From NCBI GenBank assembly GCA_036362985.1, contig JAYGXS010000002.1, forward strand, positions 87,866,331 to 87,930,330: a stretch of 64,000 bases of DNA. The letters run 5' to 3'. Positions 43,000 to 55,574 of the stretch are shown here, piece after piece. The translations under genes were made by a program, and so were the position numbers. This DNA is from Ligula intestinalis. Taxonomy: Eukaryota; Platyhelminthes; Cestoda; Diphyllobothriidea; Diphyllobothriidae. Positions within the stretch are counted from its first letter, which is position 1; every line of letters begins with the position of its first letter. Under the pieces are notes generated by a model. That model had not been told where the DNA came from, ran no database searches, and saw only the letters and a list, made by a program, of their open reading frames with translations.

Positions 43000-45900
43000 A
43001 TATCACTTTTTGATCATCATGGTTGTCTGAAAACTCTAGGTATAGGGTAAGTGAGGAAACTCAGCGCTAAACTATCACCATATGCTTATGTCAGAAACCG
43101 GCAACCTAAAGAACGTAGGCGAGACGCTTCTGTCTAGCCCCCCCAAAATAAAAACTCTTGTCACACTTCCCGGGTGCAAATGCACTGCGCTTTTTTACGT
43201 TTTCCTATCTTCTTATTCAGTGGAAAAATACCGCCTTAATCGAAACTAGCTTTTCCAGAGATTTCTAAAGAGACACAGTCTCTAGCTTTGGCAATCCCGA
43301 ACGCACATATGCATATTTTTATTTAAATTGCACTGCCTCAAACGCGCATACGAGAGTGAGCCGTTACCACGGCAACTACGAAAGTTGGAGCCCATTTAAG
43401 AGCTCTTATATGCAGCGCGTGAGAAACTGCAACCTTTCGTGTAGTCTGGCGTAATCTGCCTGTATCTGCTGATCTGCAACCCTCTACAACGGGATCGAAT
43501 GCTCACAGGAAATGCCAAGTGTCCTACAGAATCACCACATTAAGATGAGAAATTCAGCAAGCTCCTAATCTTATCTGTCAGGCTTATAACTACGTATTCA
43601 GCTACTGATAAAGTTATGGGATATATAAAGTTGAGTTGATAATGGAGCAGACTGCTCCCCTTTTAAATAGGACACCTTCCATAAACGTCAAGATGGTGTT
43701 AGGTACCGCAAAATGTTAGCCTGATCAAGGAAAATTGTCCCATGTGACATGAAGACTTCATTAAACTTTAGCTCTTACTTAATAACATCTCGTCAACAAA
43801 TAAGGTGACACAGTCTGGTGGATAGAGTTGAGAGGCTAGAAAGCAAGTAGCGCCCGGATGTGCTCTGGGCCTCAAGCATGTACTTAACCGGAAAAGCATA
43901 AACCCAGATTCACACTCTGTGCTGGGATCGAGGGGATATGAGTAGACGTTCTGTCGAGTCCAAGGTAGACCTAGATACTGTAATAAGTCTATGGGTAGTC
44001 TACAGGCGGCAAACATTACGACATAAAAGCAGGGTAAAATTTGTGCTCACATTAAAAATGCCTTAACCCATAAGCTAATCAATTAACGTCATACATATTG
44101 GGAGTGCAAATTGGGTGCCGACTTCTTAAAAGGCACACAGAGGTCGTGCTATAATATACTACTAGCCAAAGTAAGCATGATTAATACAGGCCGCACTGGT
44201 GCTTGCCAGCATCTGGCTTTAGCAAGTATGATAACAATACCTCGCAGTTCCAGCATAGGCAAAACACTTCAAACATTTGTAACCTAGCCCTAGCAATGGA
44301 AAATTCAAGCGACAACTAGGACAAGCAATGATGTGCTCTGAGGTTCAAACATCTACTCTACTGAAAATGGCAAAAATCTAGGTCCACACTCTTATGTAAA
44401 ATCAAGGGAACGTGGTTCCAGATCTGAAAAAAATATTAGCGTCAGTAAAATACCAGCACTACAATAACGCATCTAAACCGCTAGAAGCAACAGCATAGAT
44501 AGTAGTAGAAATACGAGACTCAAGCTCCTCGAATCTTTCTGGGCACCTACTATGAATGAGTGATGGTAACTGGTGCAGTGATACCAACGCAAACGGCTTC
44601 TGACAGTTCGTCGTAATTACTTATATGTACGTTGCTATTTTGGTGTGGTTAGCACCAAAACTATAAGCTATGTAACAGGACAAAGTTGAATGCTTTTAAT
44701 AAATTACTGCGAGTGTCGCTGCAAAGACACAGTTGCATAGACAGTGCTCATAAAATGAAAGACACCATAATCAATAGTCAGAGAACAATAACGTTTCAAC
44801 TATCTGAAGACCAGAAAACTGCGAATTTGTCAAAACGAGCACATCATCACGCAACTCGATAATGCTTGCATGCTTTACAAAGGCTGATTTACGCGTGAAC
44901 ATTCTCATTGCTATATTTTAATAATTAGTATACTCGTTTAGCCGGTAATAAGGATTGGACGTTGTATATGAAACCAAGCAATAATTGGAGTTTTCCTACG
45001 AAAGCAATTTTATGGACTAAAACACGCATTCTTTTGAGAATAAAGAAGGCGGTACTAGCTGGGGTTGTTTGGGTATGCTCTTAGGTTCGTCTCAATGAGT
45101 TCATTGTGGTTGCTAAATCGGCTGCTGCCCCAAAGTGGTCCAGATTCAAGCAATCAGGTCTTTCCTGCATCACCATGTTCGGTCTTCGTTACGAACGCGG
45201 AAGTTTGATTGGGTCTGATATGTCCGCTGAAGTGGATCAAACCACGAGCGGGATATGAACAGCGACAGCAGCAGTGTCAAATATATTGCTGTATGCACCT
45301 TCAACCCTAAGGTTACCAGATAATGATCATGTCGCCACTGGGTTAACCATCAGTTTTTTTCAGTCGGTTACCTCAATAGCTGTCATTATATCGCCTACGG
45401 ATTCATACATACCACATTGCTAGTGCTGGTAAGGTTATGCGTTCGGTGCTCTTACAGTCACTGCCGCATTCGAGATTTCGAAAATGGCAGAGCATAGTTG
45501 TGCAATTGACCTATGTATCAAGTAGTCGTGAGGGTTTCCTGTTTTTTTTTCTCGACTAAGAACATGGTAATCTCTCTTTATTAGATTGCATCAGTCTGTT
45601 TCCTGATATAAAATCGCAATCACGCACATGAATTGGGGTGCGCTGTTATAATTGATAACAACCTAGCCATTACTAAGAGTGACGGTAATCCAATTAAAAG
45701 TTGATCATGTAGGGCAATTATCAGAGTCATATTGACATTGACCACGAGGAAAATCAAATCGCAGCTGGGAGTTTTGCTCGCAATTCCCTTATTCGCAGCT
45801 GCCGCTGCGTCTGACGTGAATACTATCTTAACCGCGATTTCAGTCACGAAAACCACAACAGCATATGCACCAAAGTTGACTGTTTCATTGTGAACTGCGA

Positions 45901-46571
45901 AGCAGTTGTTGTGGCAGCCCACTAGCGGACTAATGGATCTTTGACTCGCTTTCAGTCACGTCAGTTGGTCACTCTTGCCGATATCTGTCATGCGTTCGTA
46001 GCATCTGCATTGCAGTAGTTACGGCTACTAATAGGGTCACTGTTTTTTTTCCAACAAGGCAAGTGCGGACGCAACATCTTCCACGAAAGCAAAAGCACAG
46101 AAGAAGGGGTTAGCCGTAAACACTATTTTCCCTCAGTCATGTTGCGTATCAGCGCTTAGCACTTACTTTATCCGGTTGGATGGCTTTAAATGCTGGTAGC
46201 ATGTTTGTGAACAAATCGACCCGCCCGCCGATTCTGTGTGACCTTCATAGGGACCCTATTTACAACTACGTCTGCTAATGCGTCCATTTGGCATTTATTA
46301 TGTGCTTCGTCTTTTTCTCGTCTGCATTTAACTCCTAGAAATATCACCAAAGCGCATTTACTGCTGAGTAACTTTACAAAATCTCCTCAAATGCAGTCAT
46401 TTAAACGAGGATGGAAGTATCAGGCAAACCACCGAATCTGAGCATTCCAATTAGATTAAGGAGATGATTTGTGGGGTCTACTTCACTTGTTTAACCTACA
46501 GAAATCTTCAAATTTTGCTCTGGTTGACTGGGTGAGCTTCTTTAGAGGAATATATACGAGTTCCCGGCAGC
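43000..46571. other. unassigned DNA
   Basis: I see no recognisable gene or mobile element. The 100-codon minus-strand frame at 45620-45922 is hydrophobic but has no motif. Confidence 0.4.
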
Positions 46572-46795
46572 AGTTCCGAAGAAGAGGATGCGATCAATGG
46601 AACAAGGAATTTATTTTTCTGACGTTTCGGATTCCGTCGGGAATCCTTAGTCATAGGTTATCGTAAACAGGTCTGTGACATGCGCATGTCTCAGACTTGT
46701 TCACGATTCCCTATGACTAAGGATTCCCGACGGAATCCGAAACGTCAGGAAAATAAATTCCTTGTTCCAGTGATCACATCCTCTTCTTCGGTAGC
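46572..46795. mobile_element. PLE-7: spacerless palindrome of two PLE 3' ends
   Basis: The arms 46572-46683 and 46684-46795 are inverted and meet at TGC|GCA with no spacer (GACATGCGCATGTC). Both contain the PLE terminal signature: CCGAAGAAGAGGATG, GAACAAGGAATTTATTTT, CTGACGTTTCGG and ATTCCGTCGGGAATCCTTAG. Each arm carries a decayed hammerhead: helix II GGATTCC/GGAATCC and GAAACGTCAG are perfect but CTGATGA reads ATGACTA (46618-46657 minus; 46711-46749 plus). The two arms differ by roughly one base in ten. Confidence 0.85.
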
Positions 46796-46859
46796 TTCTT
46801 TACTTGGTAATGACAGACTGTTCAGTTTTCCTCGAGCTAAAGCGCAGTGTAAAATGTAA

Positions 46860-47660
46860 CAGCCTTATGCAGGTTGTGGAAGCCCTGGTGCATGTGTAAA
46901 AGGGGCTAGGGTGTGATGTAGTGCGTGTAGACGGCTTCATCAAGCCCGCCCGCCACTGCGCCCATTCAATATCAGATAAATGACCGGCTCAAACGGGGGC
47001 CCGGCGCTAGACTTGGGGGATAGAGAGTGCAGTCGACGGTCCAGCACATAGTCTTCACTCAACAAAAAACCTACAGTCGACTAACACCAACATCAACGTG
47101 TATCTTGCTCCTTCCCCTCCCCACCCAACGGTAAGATCACTTCTGACACTCCCTCAACCGCCATTGTCGCCGGAAAACCGGTGCTCAGAACCCAAACACC
47201 ACACCTGTCTCAAAGTTCCGCACTAGGCGATCATTTAAAACCTGTGGTAGAATGCCAACCTCCAAACCAGACCACCAACTCCCTCTTCAACAGCAACTCC
47301 ATCGCGCATTACCACGCCCAACATAATATTGCAATAGCTTCTCTTTCTTCTGAACCTGATGTCTATGAAATCGAGGTCTCAGCGCGTTTTTATGAATGCA
47401 AGCAGTCTTACGCGCTCGAAGCTATCATGCTGCGCTAACAGCTGTAGCTCGGAAGGTCGATATGTCACGAGATGATTTGGAACGCACGATCCTTTCTGTG
47501 TGCGTTCTGTGGAGTGGCTGGTCGGCAGACTGATATGGAGGCTGCAACGGCCCCCTCCCTTAATGTAGCCTTTATGACACTCCTTGAGAGCGGGCGTTTG
47601 AGCCAGGCTTGAAGATACGCTCGAGGCAGCTAAGTTCATGCCAGCCAGCTGCGCCCAATC
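46860..47660. other. unassigned GC-richer segment
   Basis: A GC-rich block with C-rich runs at 46940-47170 and an 85-codon plus frame at 47181-47438. No domain. It may be part of an interspersed repeat. Confidence 0.35.
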
Positions 47661-48189
47661 CTATCTACTTGACTCTCCCTTGACATGGGGCCTAGGTAAA
47701 GAAGTGGAATACGGAGTGAGGTATGTGTAGCGCAAATCATTGTTCCTGCACCAACCTGTTTTAGAGTACACAATGGACCTCGTTGAAAACGACAGTCGAA
47801 TTGTAATATCTTGAAGACCATTGTTAGGCAGGATATCGCGCGTGTTTTCACTGAAACGATCAAAATCTTCACAGCTTGGATAGCTCGGAATCGACGACAT
47901 AAGGGAAAATGCGAGTTCCAGAGGGTAGTTTGAAAGAATTACACGCAATTATTCGAAAAAAAATCTATTCACCATGGTTCGGAATGTTTGCGCAGCGGAC
48001 AGTGCACCGGTCCTGCTGCTTCTGGTTATTGGACTTCATTAGAAGGTAAACCTGCATACAGTAGTAAGGCTAGAATGCTTCATTTAATTGCTGTTCACAC
48101 AAGCACAACCGTCAAAGGCATTTTAGGGAATCTTTGCGTTTATAGTGATTATTAGGAGTTTTGGCAGATTTGCTTAATTTGAGTTGGCC

Positions 48190-48440
48190 CAATTGTGAAA
48201 AAAAATCAAGGCGTTCGGCGGGATTTGAACTCACGTAGTAGAAAAATACCTTTACAGGAAGCCAACGCTCTAACCACTAAGCTACAAACGTCCCATCTCG
48301 CGCCATGAATTTAATCACACTTGGGTCGATATTACCCGCCAAACTTTACCGCTCGTATGGAATCTACCAATACGGAACAGCAAGCTGACTGCCCAAGCAA
48401 GATTTTTTAGCAATCACATAGAATCCATAGTAATTTCCAA
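48190..48440 (-). mobile_element. tRNA-derived SINE (family S3), best copy
   Basis: Minus strand: CTTGGGCAGTCAGCTTGCTG, then GGCGGGTAATATCG, AAGTGTGATTAAATTCATGG, then the tRNA-like part: A box TGTAGCTTAGTGGTTAGAGC and B box GAGTTCAAATCCC (about 48220-48285). It contains no hammerhead core. Related to 39.84-40.08 kb and 57.31-57.56 kb. Confidence 0.75.
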
Positions 48441-48449
48441 GAATTAAAA

Positions 48450-51190
48450 TAAAGGATGTGGGATCTTATCTGACTTGTTTGCAGGTCTCTATGTTGGCAT
48501 CGCATTTTGGATATCAAGCATCATCGAAAGCCTGTGTAGAGACATGCAGTTTTCTGGTATCGCCGAGTTGAACATCACTTCGGAGTTGACGCCTGCCTAC
48601 ATATTCAAATATGTTTTTGCTTAATTTTTTTGGAAACATTTGAAACAGAATAGGATTTTGATAAGTGTCTAGCTGTCCTGTAGTCAAGTTGAAACGTAAA
48701 ACAAATCAACGTTTTGTCCATTGACCATACCGTGAATTGGCTTACTGTTGACTTAATGTCCCAATATAAGTGGAATAATTTTGGATTTTTGATTCCTTTA
48801 CTCTGCTAAAGTGGAAGGTACTTGTCGAAATTTCGGGAATCTCCACGCTGACTGTAAATTTTCTGAAACGGGCTATTCGGTATAACCGGCAATAAAAGAC
48901 AAGAATTCGTAGGTTCTGACAATAGGAGCGCAGACACTCAGCCAACACAGGGGATAATTAAATATGCCGATATTTCGTAATGGTCTGCGCATCCTCAAAC
49001 CTTTCTCATTTTGCAGGCTTACTGGTTTCACAAGCTGTCACAACTCATGTGATAAGTTGCGTTGGTGCCTAGAAAACGCTGCCTCAGTTGCGTTAGCCCT
49101 GTCATTTTTTCAGGTCCTGTGAAGTATTGTTGCGGAGAGCAGGTGCTCGAGTACTTCATAGCTTTTTTAGAATCTGAATTACTGTCATCCACTTGTGCTT
49201 TTGAGGACTCGCATGGGAATTGTGAAATTTGCGTTCCATAATGAGCTCCATTTTCTGCAAGCTTTCTTCTGCCTGTATTCCAAGTTTTATTCACTCTGCT
49301 GTAAGTTTGTATTCCTTAGGTCTGTCCTTTCCTGCTGTCATCCTCCTTAGCATTTTATCTCCCTGAATTTCCCCAAAAAAGCTCCAGTTGCTGGGTTATC
49401 CTCGAGATGATCCGACAGTAGCCGGCACAGCATCACGCCCCGAAGAAAACTTTTGCAAATAGGAAGTTCCAAAGATACTTGCTCACAGCTCGTACATGCT
49501 CTATTTATAGTTATCGGCAGGGACCATGGGCGTAGTTTTGCCTTCTAGTGATTTCCGTGGGCCGAAAGATGTTATTCCTGATTCGAATTGTAAACGTTTC
49601 TGGAGGAGAACCTCATACTTGTTGCATATTTAACTGCGACACCTCAACCCACTGTCACATGGAACGTGGTTAGTGGAGAATATAAAACCTGCAAGCTTTT
49701 CATCCATCGGCACAGATAAGAGGAAAGAATGAATATCGTCGTATAATATATCGTTTACGTTGGTACTGTAATTTTCAATATGATGGCTATGCTGGTTTGT
49801 GCTTCCCACAGTTTTAACTAATAATTTTAGTGATTTTATCATTTATTCTCTATGGGAGGGCGCATATCTTCCTGAGAGTCTCATGGCTGATACAATGCAT
49901 TTCCACGTTACATACTATCTTTAATCGATGGCAAGTAAATTTTTGCTTAACGTGCGCTGCCCCTGTTTCATTACTCAAACATCGCGCTTAACACTATGCT
50001 CTTTTACACAACGTTGGGTATATTGTGATGTTTACATGCTTTGGTGACAGGCATTAAATAGCAGCCCATTATCTGATAAAGTTAACCTTGAGAGCACATA
50101 TAACTTAAATAACACAAGCGTTTTCCGTTTTCTTCCCTTCAAGGTCCTAGGTAAAGGATTCCAAATGGTGACAAGCGAATGCACAACACTTAACCACGAA
50201 CTAGTTGTCAAAGTTAAACATACCACTGCAAACTAACGCTGCAACTGGGAGAGGGATTCCTAATAATACCTCTGCTTTTTTTTCAACAGCGAGTATTCAA
50301 GAACAAAACAGGAAAACAAAATAAGCCGGAAACTGTTGAAAGTAGGTACTTTTAGTGAAAGACTAACTTAAATAGCCTGACATTTTGTCTGACAAACCAA
50401 CGATTAAAGTGTTGACTGTCTAAATCCCGTCCTCAATTGTGCCAAGCATAAAGCGAAATTAATTGCCTATCCGGAATTATGGTAGAACATGACCTTAGCG
50501 TTTCAGGCAAGATAGAATTGGTCTGAGTTACTTTGCTTGCACAAACAATTGATTTTGGAGGTAGGCTAATGCTAATGAAAACGTTTGCTCGAAAAACAGT
50601 TAAGGAAAAAATGTAGTAAATAAGAAAAGGCATTACTCGTGGCCACAATGACGGTAAAAAAGAATATGGCAATGCAGGACGTAAAACAGAAAGCAAGGCG
50701 TCCCGTGACTTCATAGCCAAAAGCCCTTCTGTGCTTAATAGCCTGCTTGTAACAATTTGGTTGGGGAAAAGAGGTAAATTGAAACCTCGCTTTTTATTTC
50801 GCATTTTGAAAATCAAGGCATTATTTTATTACTGTATTATATATGGTTAAAGCTCGGCTAGAAGTTGTCAAGACAGTTTAAATTGCATTGATTTTTCTCG
50901 ATTGCTGCTAAGCAGATAGGTTGTAGGAAACGGGGGCCTACGTAAAGGCCACATACCGTTTAGTTTAGAAGTGGCAAAACCAAATAAAACATATTTCGTT
51001 AACTTCAAGAGTTCAAAAAGCAGGAAACAAAACCTACTTTTACAGCGAGAAACATACTTTTGAAAGAAAAGGGAAACTTTAGAAGTGAAATATAGAGCTT
51101 ATAAAGTGGAACCGACATAGGCAAGTGAGACCAAAATGGCAATTTATGGCTAAATAGCCGTCGTAAGCCATTCATAACCAATCCCACATG
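48450..51190. other. unassigned DNA
   Basis: I see no recognisable gene, domain or repeat. The longest open frame (127 codons, minus, 50433-50816) has no family motif. Confidence 0.4.
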
Positions 51191-51194
51191 TGGA

Positions 51195-51270
51195 TGCCCT
51201 GAGATTCGAACCGTGGAAATTGGTTATGGAAGAATATACTCTACCACTGCTCCATGGACTCAGTGTGAGG
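51195..51270 (-). repeat. tRNA-like SINE head
   Basis: Minus strand: A box TGGAGCAGTGGTAGAG and B box GGTTCGAATCTC, about 33 bases apart. The flanks do not pair as an acceptor stem, so I do not call a tRNA gene. The rest of the SINE is not delimited. Confidence 0.55.
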
Positions 51271-51274
51271 GCTC

Positions 51275-52828
51275 TACTGTGGGTCCCAATGAACAATGGG
51301 ATACACTGTTCTCTAACAAGATGGGTGGGCACACTTCTTCCGAAATATAGAGTGTTTTATAACAGTTGATATTTTTAGGAAGGGTACTGCAGCGCCTGGT
51401 GGATTGCTATTAGCTTCCTGCCATAAACGCTATCCGAAACTGCTTGATCCACTACAGGAGAGTAACTTGCTTGCATAAGTCGAGAGTATCAGGAGCAAAT
51501 TATACAAAAGCAAAGCCTTTCATCTAGGCTCCTAGCGAACCATGAGCATAGCGGTCTCGTAACTGTCGCAGCAGTCGGGTTTAACTGATTGGGTAAGCGA
51601 TTTGTTTAAGGGTGCACTGTAGAAAGTTGGGTGTATTCGTAGGTCACAAGCGTATGCTTGTAAAGAACGCCATTTTTGACGCCACCAATCTTCCAGAAGT
51701 ACGTTTGACAGATTTTCAGCCCTACAATTGGTCATGGATGGATTTTTCACATAGGTTCATTTTGTCTGTCGACCTTATTTAGCACAGGCAAACTATGCGA
51801 CCGGGCGGGGGGGGCGGGCACGAAGGCGAAGTAAAAGGAAATAATTAAGACGGACGATTTAGTAGCACATCAGGAAACGGGAGTACCTGCGTGCGTAGAA
51901 TGCCAGGCAGCTTTGCGAGCAGCGAACTATTGGCAAAGGAAGCATGCGCATTGAAAGGCAGATGACCAGAAAGCAGTGACGGAGAAGGCAACTTGTAATA
52001 ACTACTCATTTCATTAAAAAAATTAGACGAATTCTGGACTAGTGGATGCATTCTTTGCTAATGTTACTCCTCGGCAAAACTGGCCTTCAAACTTGACATA
52101 GAGCCGCCGAGCAAGTAGACAATAAAATACACAGACTACTTTCAAAAGCTTCTGAAAAAGAAACCTAACGCACTTATATGACAGCTTATAGCTCCCTTTC
52201 CTTAGATGTTAGAGTGAAAAAAACCTCTTGATTTGCCTAATAAAGTCTGAAACTATTTGAAAAGTACAAGAAATGATGTGTTTCTCGGATTTATTGTTAA
52301 AAACATCAGATGTGACACCTCGTGTGTTACACAGAAATACAGCTTTAGTTTTCAAACATGTCAAAAATATCTCCATCTTAAATCAGCTATTTCGTGTTAC
52401 AAAGGACAAAACTTGTTGTTTTTTCTCAACGAATGAAAACTGTAGGCATTTGCATTTACTTACGAACACTAACCAGCTTGTTTACAGTCCGATGAAACGT
52501 TTTTTTCAGCGCCGATTTAGTTATAACATTCGAGGGCAAACACGCGTTAGTTAACAAAATTTTATCTGTGCTTGGACGTACTGCACAACAATGAACATCT
52601 TCAATGAAACAGACCAGAGTACAATCGCGCTCGAATATTCCGCATTAATACTTTGTTCCCCCAGATGACGTACCGCTGCGTGACTGAGGCAAAACCTCTA
52701 CCCTGTAGAGCATCCTCGTCAGATTAGTAAGAATTCGAGTTTCAGTCATCTTCTTTTTGTGCCTAGGCTAGAGGAAAGGATCCCTATGGCGTAAAAAGGG
52801 ACTAGTTGAAAAGAAAACAGTGTTGAAC
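51275..52828. other. unassigned DNA
   Basis: Contains a G-rich run near 51805 (GGGCGGGGGGGGCGGGC). I see no gene. Confidence 0.4.
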
Positions 52829-52872
52829 ACTGGGAAGGAGACGACTCGATCGCTGTGAAAATAATTTTATTC

Positions 52873-52914
52873 GCCTGATGTTTCGATTTCGGTCGCGGAT
52901 TCGTCATCAGAGAC
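52873..52914 (-). ncRNA. hammerhead-like ribozyme, PLE-8 left arm
   Basis: Minus strand: CTGATGA, extra C, helix II GAATCCG/CCGAAATC region, GAAACATC, AGG. The cleavage triplet is ATC instead of GTC, still allowed by the NUH rule, but the palindrome ACGT is lost. Confidence 0.55.
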
Positions 52915-53228
52915 ATGGTCAGGGAGCAATAGCAGATAGGGTAGCATATGCATAGGTGCAACGATTTGCCCAATCCATATTTGGTGCTGAGACTCAATTT
53001 GGCAAAAGCAACTCGCCGCTTGGGGAACGGACAGGCCACTGTTTTATCCTATACCAGCACCGGAGGGCCTGTTGACCGGGCAATCGTCACGCCCGAGTCC
53101 ACCACGCGTGATGAAAGGTCAGCAAGTCAGAGCCCACCAACACTCAAGGAAGCAATTACGCTATATTCTATAAATACTGCAAACTCCTGTGCATGTGCTA
53201 CCTTATCTGCTTTTGATCTCTGACTATA

Positions 53229-53268
53229 TCTCTGATGAAGAATCCGCGACGGAATTCGAAACGTCAGG
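53229..53268 (+). ncRNA. hammerhead-like ribozyme, PLE-8 right arm
   Basis: CTGATGA (53232-53238), extra A, helix II GAATCCG/CGGAATTC with one bulged A and a 3-nt loop, GAAACGTC, AGG. Helix III is the palindrome ACGT. Confidence 0.7.
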
Positions 53269-53469
53269 TGAATAAAAATATTATCCTAGCGATTGAGTCG
53301 TCTTCTTCCCAGTTACTTCCTGGGACTAGCGTGTTCGCTTTTATTGACCTTGATGAACCCTGTTTGCGAGCGGTTGAAGCCTGATTTCTGAGCGGCTGAT
53401 GATAAAGTAAAGTTAATACGCAACGATTACTTGTGCCCTCCCGTAAGTAGCCTATAAACTTTATATGGG

Positions 53470-53620
53470 ACTTTGCGTAGAATCGTAGGTTTAGTGCTCA
53501 GGTTAACGCTACAGTTAAGGTAAGGATTAGACTTAATGTTGTTGAAGGAAGGGCTTGATATAGGGTTAATGCTTGCTTGGGGTTAAACCCCAGATTTTAC
53601 AGACCACGGTCACGTTTAGG
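53470..53620 (+). repeat. degenerate telomere-like tract
   Basis: Scattered GGTTAAC, GTTAAGG, AGGGTTAATG and GGGGTTAAACCCC variants. The likeness to TTAGGG is weak. Confidence 0.35.
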
Positions 53621-53921
53621 GTCCGCTTTAATGTTGACAATACGATAGCATTTGCCCTTCATGAAATGTTGCGAAAGGCTCGCGAGAACATTTTTTATTC
53701 CATTTTTTTACCAAATCAGGCTGCCCCGCAACTTTTTCTTATTCAAGGATGGCAAATACGGCAGGAGAACTCTTATGCTGCTTCCTCTCATTGCGTAATA
53801 TGAGTAACGCATTCTAATGCTAAAAATGAATTTGTACAGAAAGGTCATAGGGCAAGGCCACGACGGCTAATAACTAAAGTAAGCGAGCAAAAACAATTTG
53901 GAAACAAAAGGAAAAAGGGAT

Positions 53922-55570
53922 TTAGGCAAAAAAGATGGACAGGGAAATGTGTAAAACAGGGAACCGGATGTTACCAAGGCAACACAAGGATAAGCGCATG
54001 TTCAGGTCAGGTTTTGACCGCTGAATAAAGGCTGCCTCTAGATAGCGCAAGGTACGAGTTGTTCGTGCCTGAAAAGAAGTTTGAGAGTCCACAAAATAAC
54101 CCATATCTAGCAAGTGTTTTGTAAAGGGATGCCAAGGAGTTCTTTTTTCCTATTTGAATAGCCAACAAGTGCTCCTTGGCTCTGGCTGCCAAGTATTTTT
54201 GCGTTCGTCCTATGTTCTTGCAACCGTAAGTGCATGTTACTTCATAAACACAATTTGAAGTGGCTTGCAATGGTAAAGCATCCTTCGCACAAGGAATTGG
54301 TAAGGGCTTAGTTGAAATGCAAAATATGAGTTCAGCAGCATAGTATGTTCTTTCAATGGCGTTAAGTACGCGTCTATTGATGGCATTTGAAGTGTTATTG
54401 CCCTAAACGTGCAAGGATATGATAACAGGGGCTAACTTTGCCTTCATTTTAGGTCGTAAAGTTTTACCATACTTTTTATAACGTGAGCCGGATATCCGCG
54501 GTTCAGTAAGGTATCAATGAGACTGGCTAGTTCTGCATCCAATGTATCCATAGAGAAGATTTTTCTTGTCCTCAGGAAATGAGTAAATACCAAGTTACGC
54601 TTCCATTGAATGGGAAAAAAGTTGTGACCTTTCCAGTTATGCTTATGGAAGAGCGTTCGTGTAATGGAGTTATCGTTTTGTCTGGGTTAGTGAACGTCGA
54701 GGAAGGAAAGCTGGTTCTCTCGTTCCTGTTCCATAGTAAACATAATCTTGTGATGCAAACTGTTCATTGCAGACAATAATCCCTTGGCTTCCCTTAGATT
54801 GCCGACAATCGTGAAGATCTAATGTGTATATCCTACGTAGAGTGATGTCTTGTTCAATTTTGAGGGTAATTTTTCGTCTAAATGGCACATAAATACATCA
54901 GCAAAGGTGGATCCAAGTGGGTTTCCATTACGACTCCGTCAAGTTGTCGATATAATTAGCCATTGAATAGAAATTGGACATCCATTGCACACAATTGTAA
55001 TACTTTACGTAGCATTTCAGAGGATAGGCAAGTTTCAGAGCAATAAGCATCAATGACGTCTATAGTGTCATCTAGGGGCACGATGGTTAATAATAACTCC
55101 ATATCGAAGGATATCATGTATTTGTTAGCAATATTTTATTGCCTAAGTGTGTCGATAAAATGAAAACTGTCTTCCGACCTAAAAGTAGACAATCTCTTGC
55201 GGATTGACTTTAATTCCTTTACTTGCTTATTCGCTAGTCGGCGAAAGGTTGAGTTATACATGGATAGAATGGGTCGGTAGCGGATATCCTTTAATGTGTT
55301 TCGATAATCCGTATAGTCGAAGGATGGAAGCCTCTGGATTTCTCATTCGTTACTCAAATTTCACAAGGAGATTCAACAGAAGAAGAGACCTCCTGACATT
55401 TTATGGATCCCATAAATCCTGCTGCTTTTGCCATCTTCACATTTGCACCTAGGAAACGCTGTTTTATGTTGCGTATTAGTTTTACTTTTGAGATCAATAT
55501 TTTCTCTCCTAAATTCCACTTCTCACCACCACTTCCAAATCTTAGGGATCCCTGTCCCATTGTTTATTCA
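53922..55570 (-). pseudogene. PLE-9: degenerate RT and GIY-YIG endonuclease of a separate PLE lineage
   Basis: Minus strand from about 55130: YMISFDMELLLTIVPLDDTI (RT motif A, with the Asp of SFD), VQFLFNG, stop, LYRQLDGVVME (motif B), shift, FADVFMCHLDEKLPSKLNKT, then at 54760-54680 ENQLSFLDV, and DNSITRTLFHKHNW, VFTHFLRTRKIFSMD, LIDTLLNRGYPAHVIKSM (thumb). The endonuclease is in two frames: NCVYEVTCTYGCKNIGRTQK ... AKEHL (GIY-YIG with Arg and His, 54251-54170) and TRTLRYLEAAFIQRSKPDLN (54060-54000; Glu of LEA, Asn-Pro-type end). It differs from the other relics in having YRQ-DGV at motif B and no hammerhead end, recalling Poseidon/Neptune/Nematis-type PLEs. At least four stops or shifts. 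Confidence 0.85.
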
Positions 55571-55574
55571 GAAG

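Larger units (their letters stand above)
52829..53313 (+). mobile_element. PLE-8: endonuclease tail between inverted PLE ends
   Basis: Inverted arms: 52829-52922 (minus orientation) and 53223-53313 (plus). Shared text on opposite strands includes ACTGGGAAG(G/A)AGACGACTC and GTCGCGGATTC. The interior plus frame starts CNDLPNPYLVLRLNLAKATR (52957-53020), the C-terminal tail of a PLE endonuclease, followed by a 3' region. It is the same architecture as PLE-4 and PLE-5. Confidence 0.8.

Noticed and set aside
45620..45922. 100-codon hydrophobic minus open frame
   Set aside because: No signal-peptide logic, motif or splice context; likely chance.
51195..51270. A real tRNA gene
   Set aside because: The A and B boxes are good but the acceptor and D stems do not pair; SINE head preferred.
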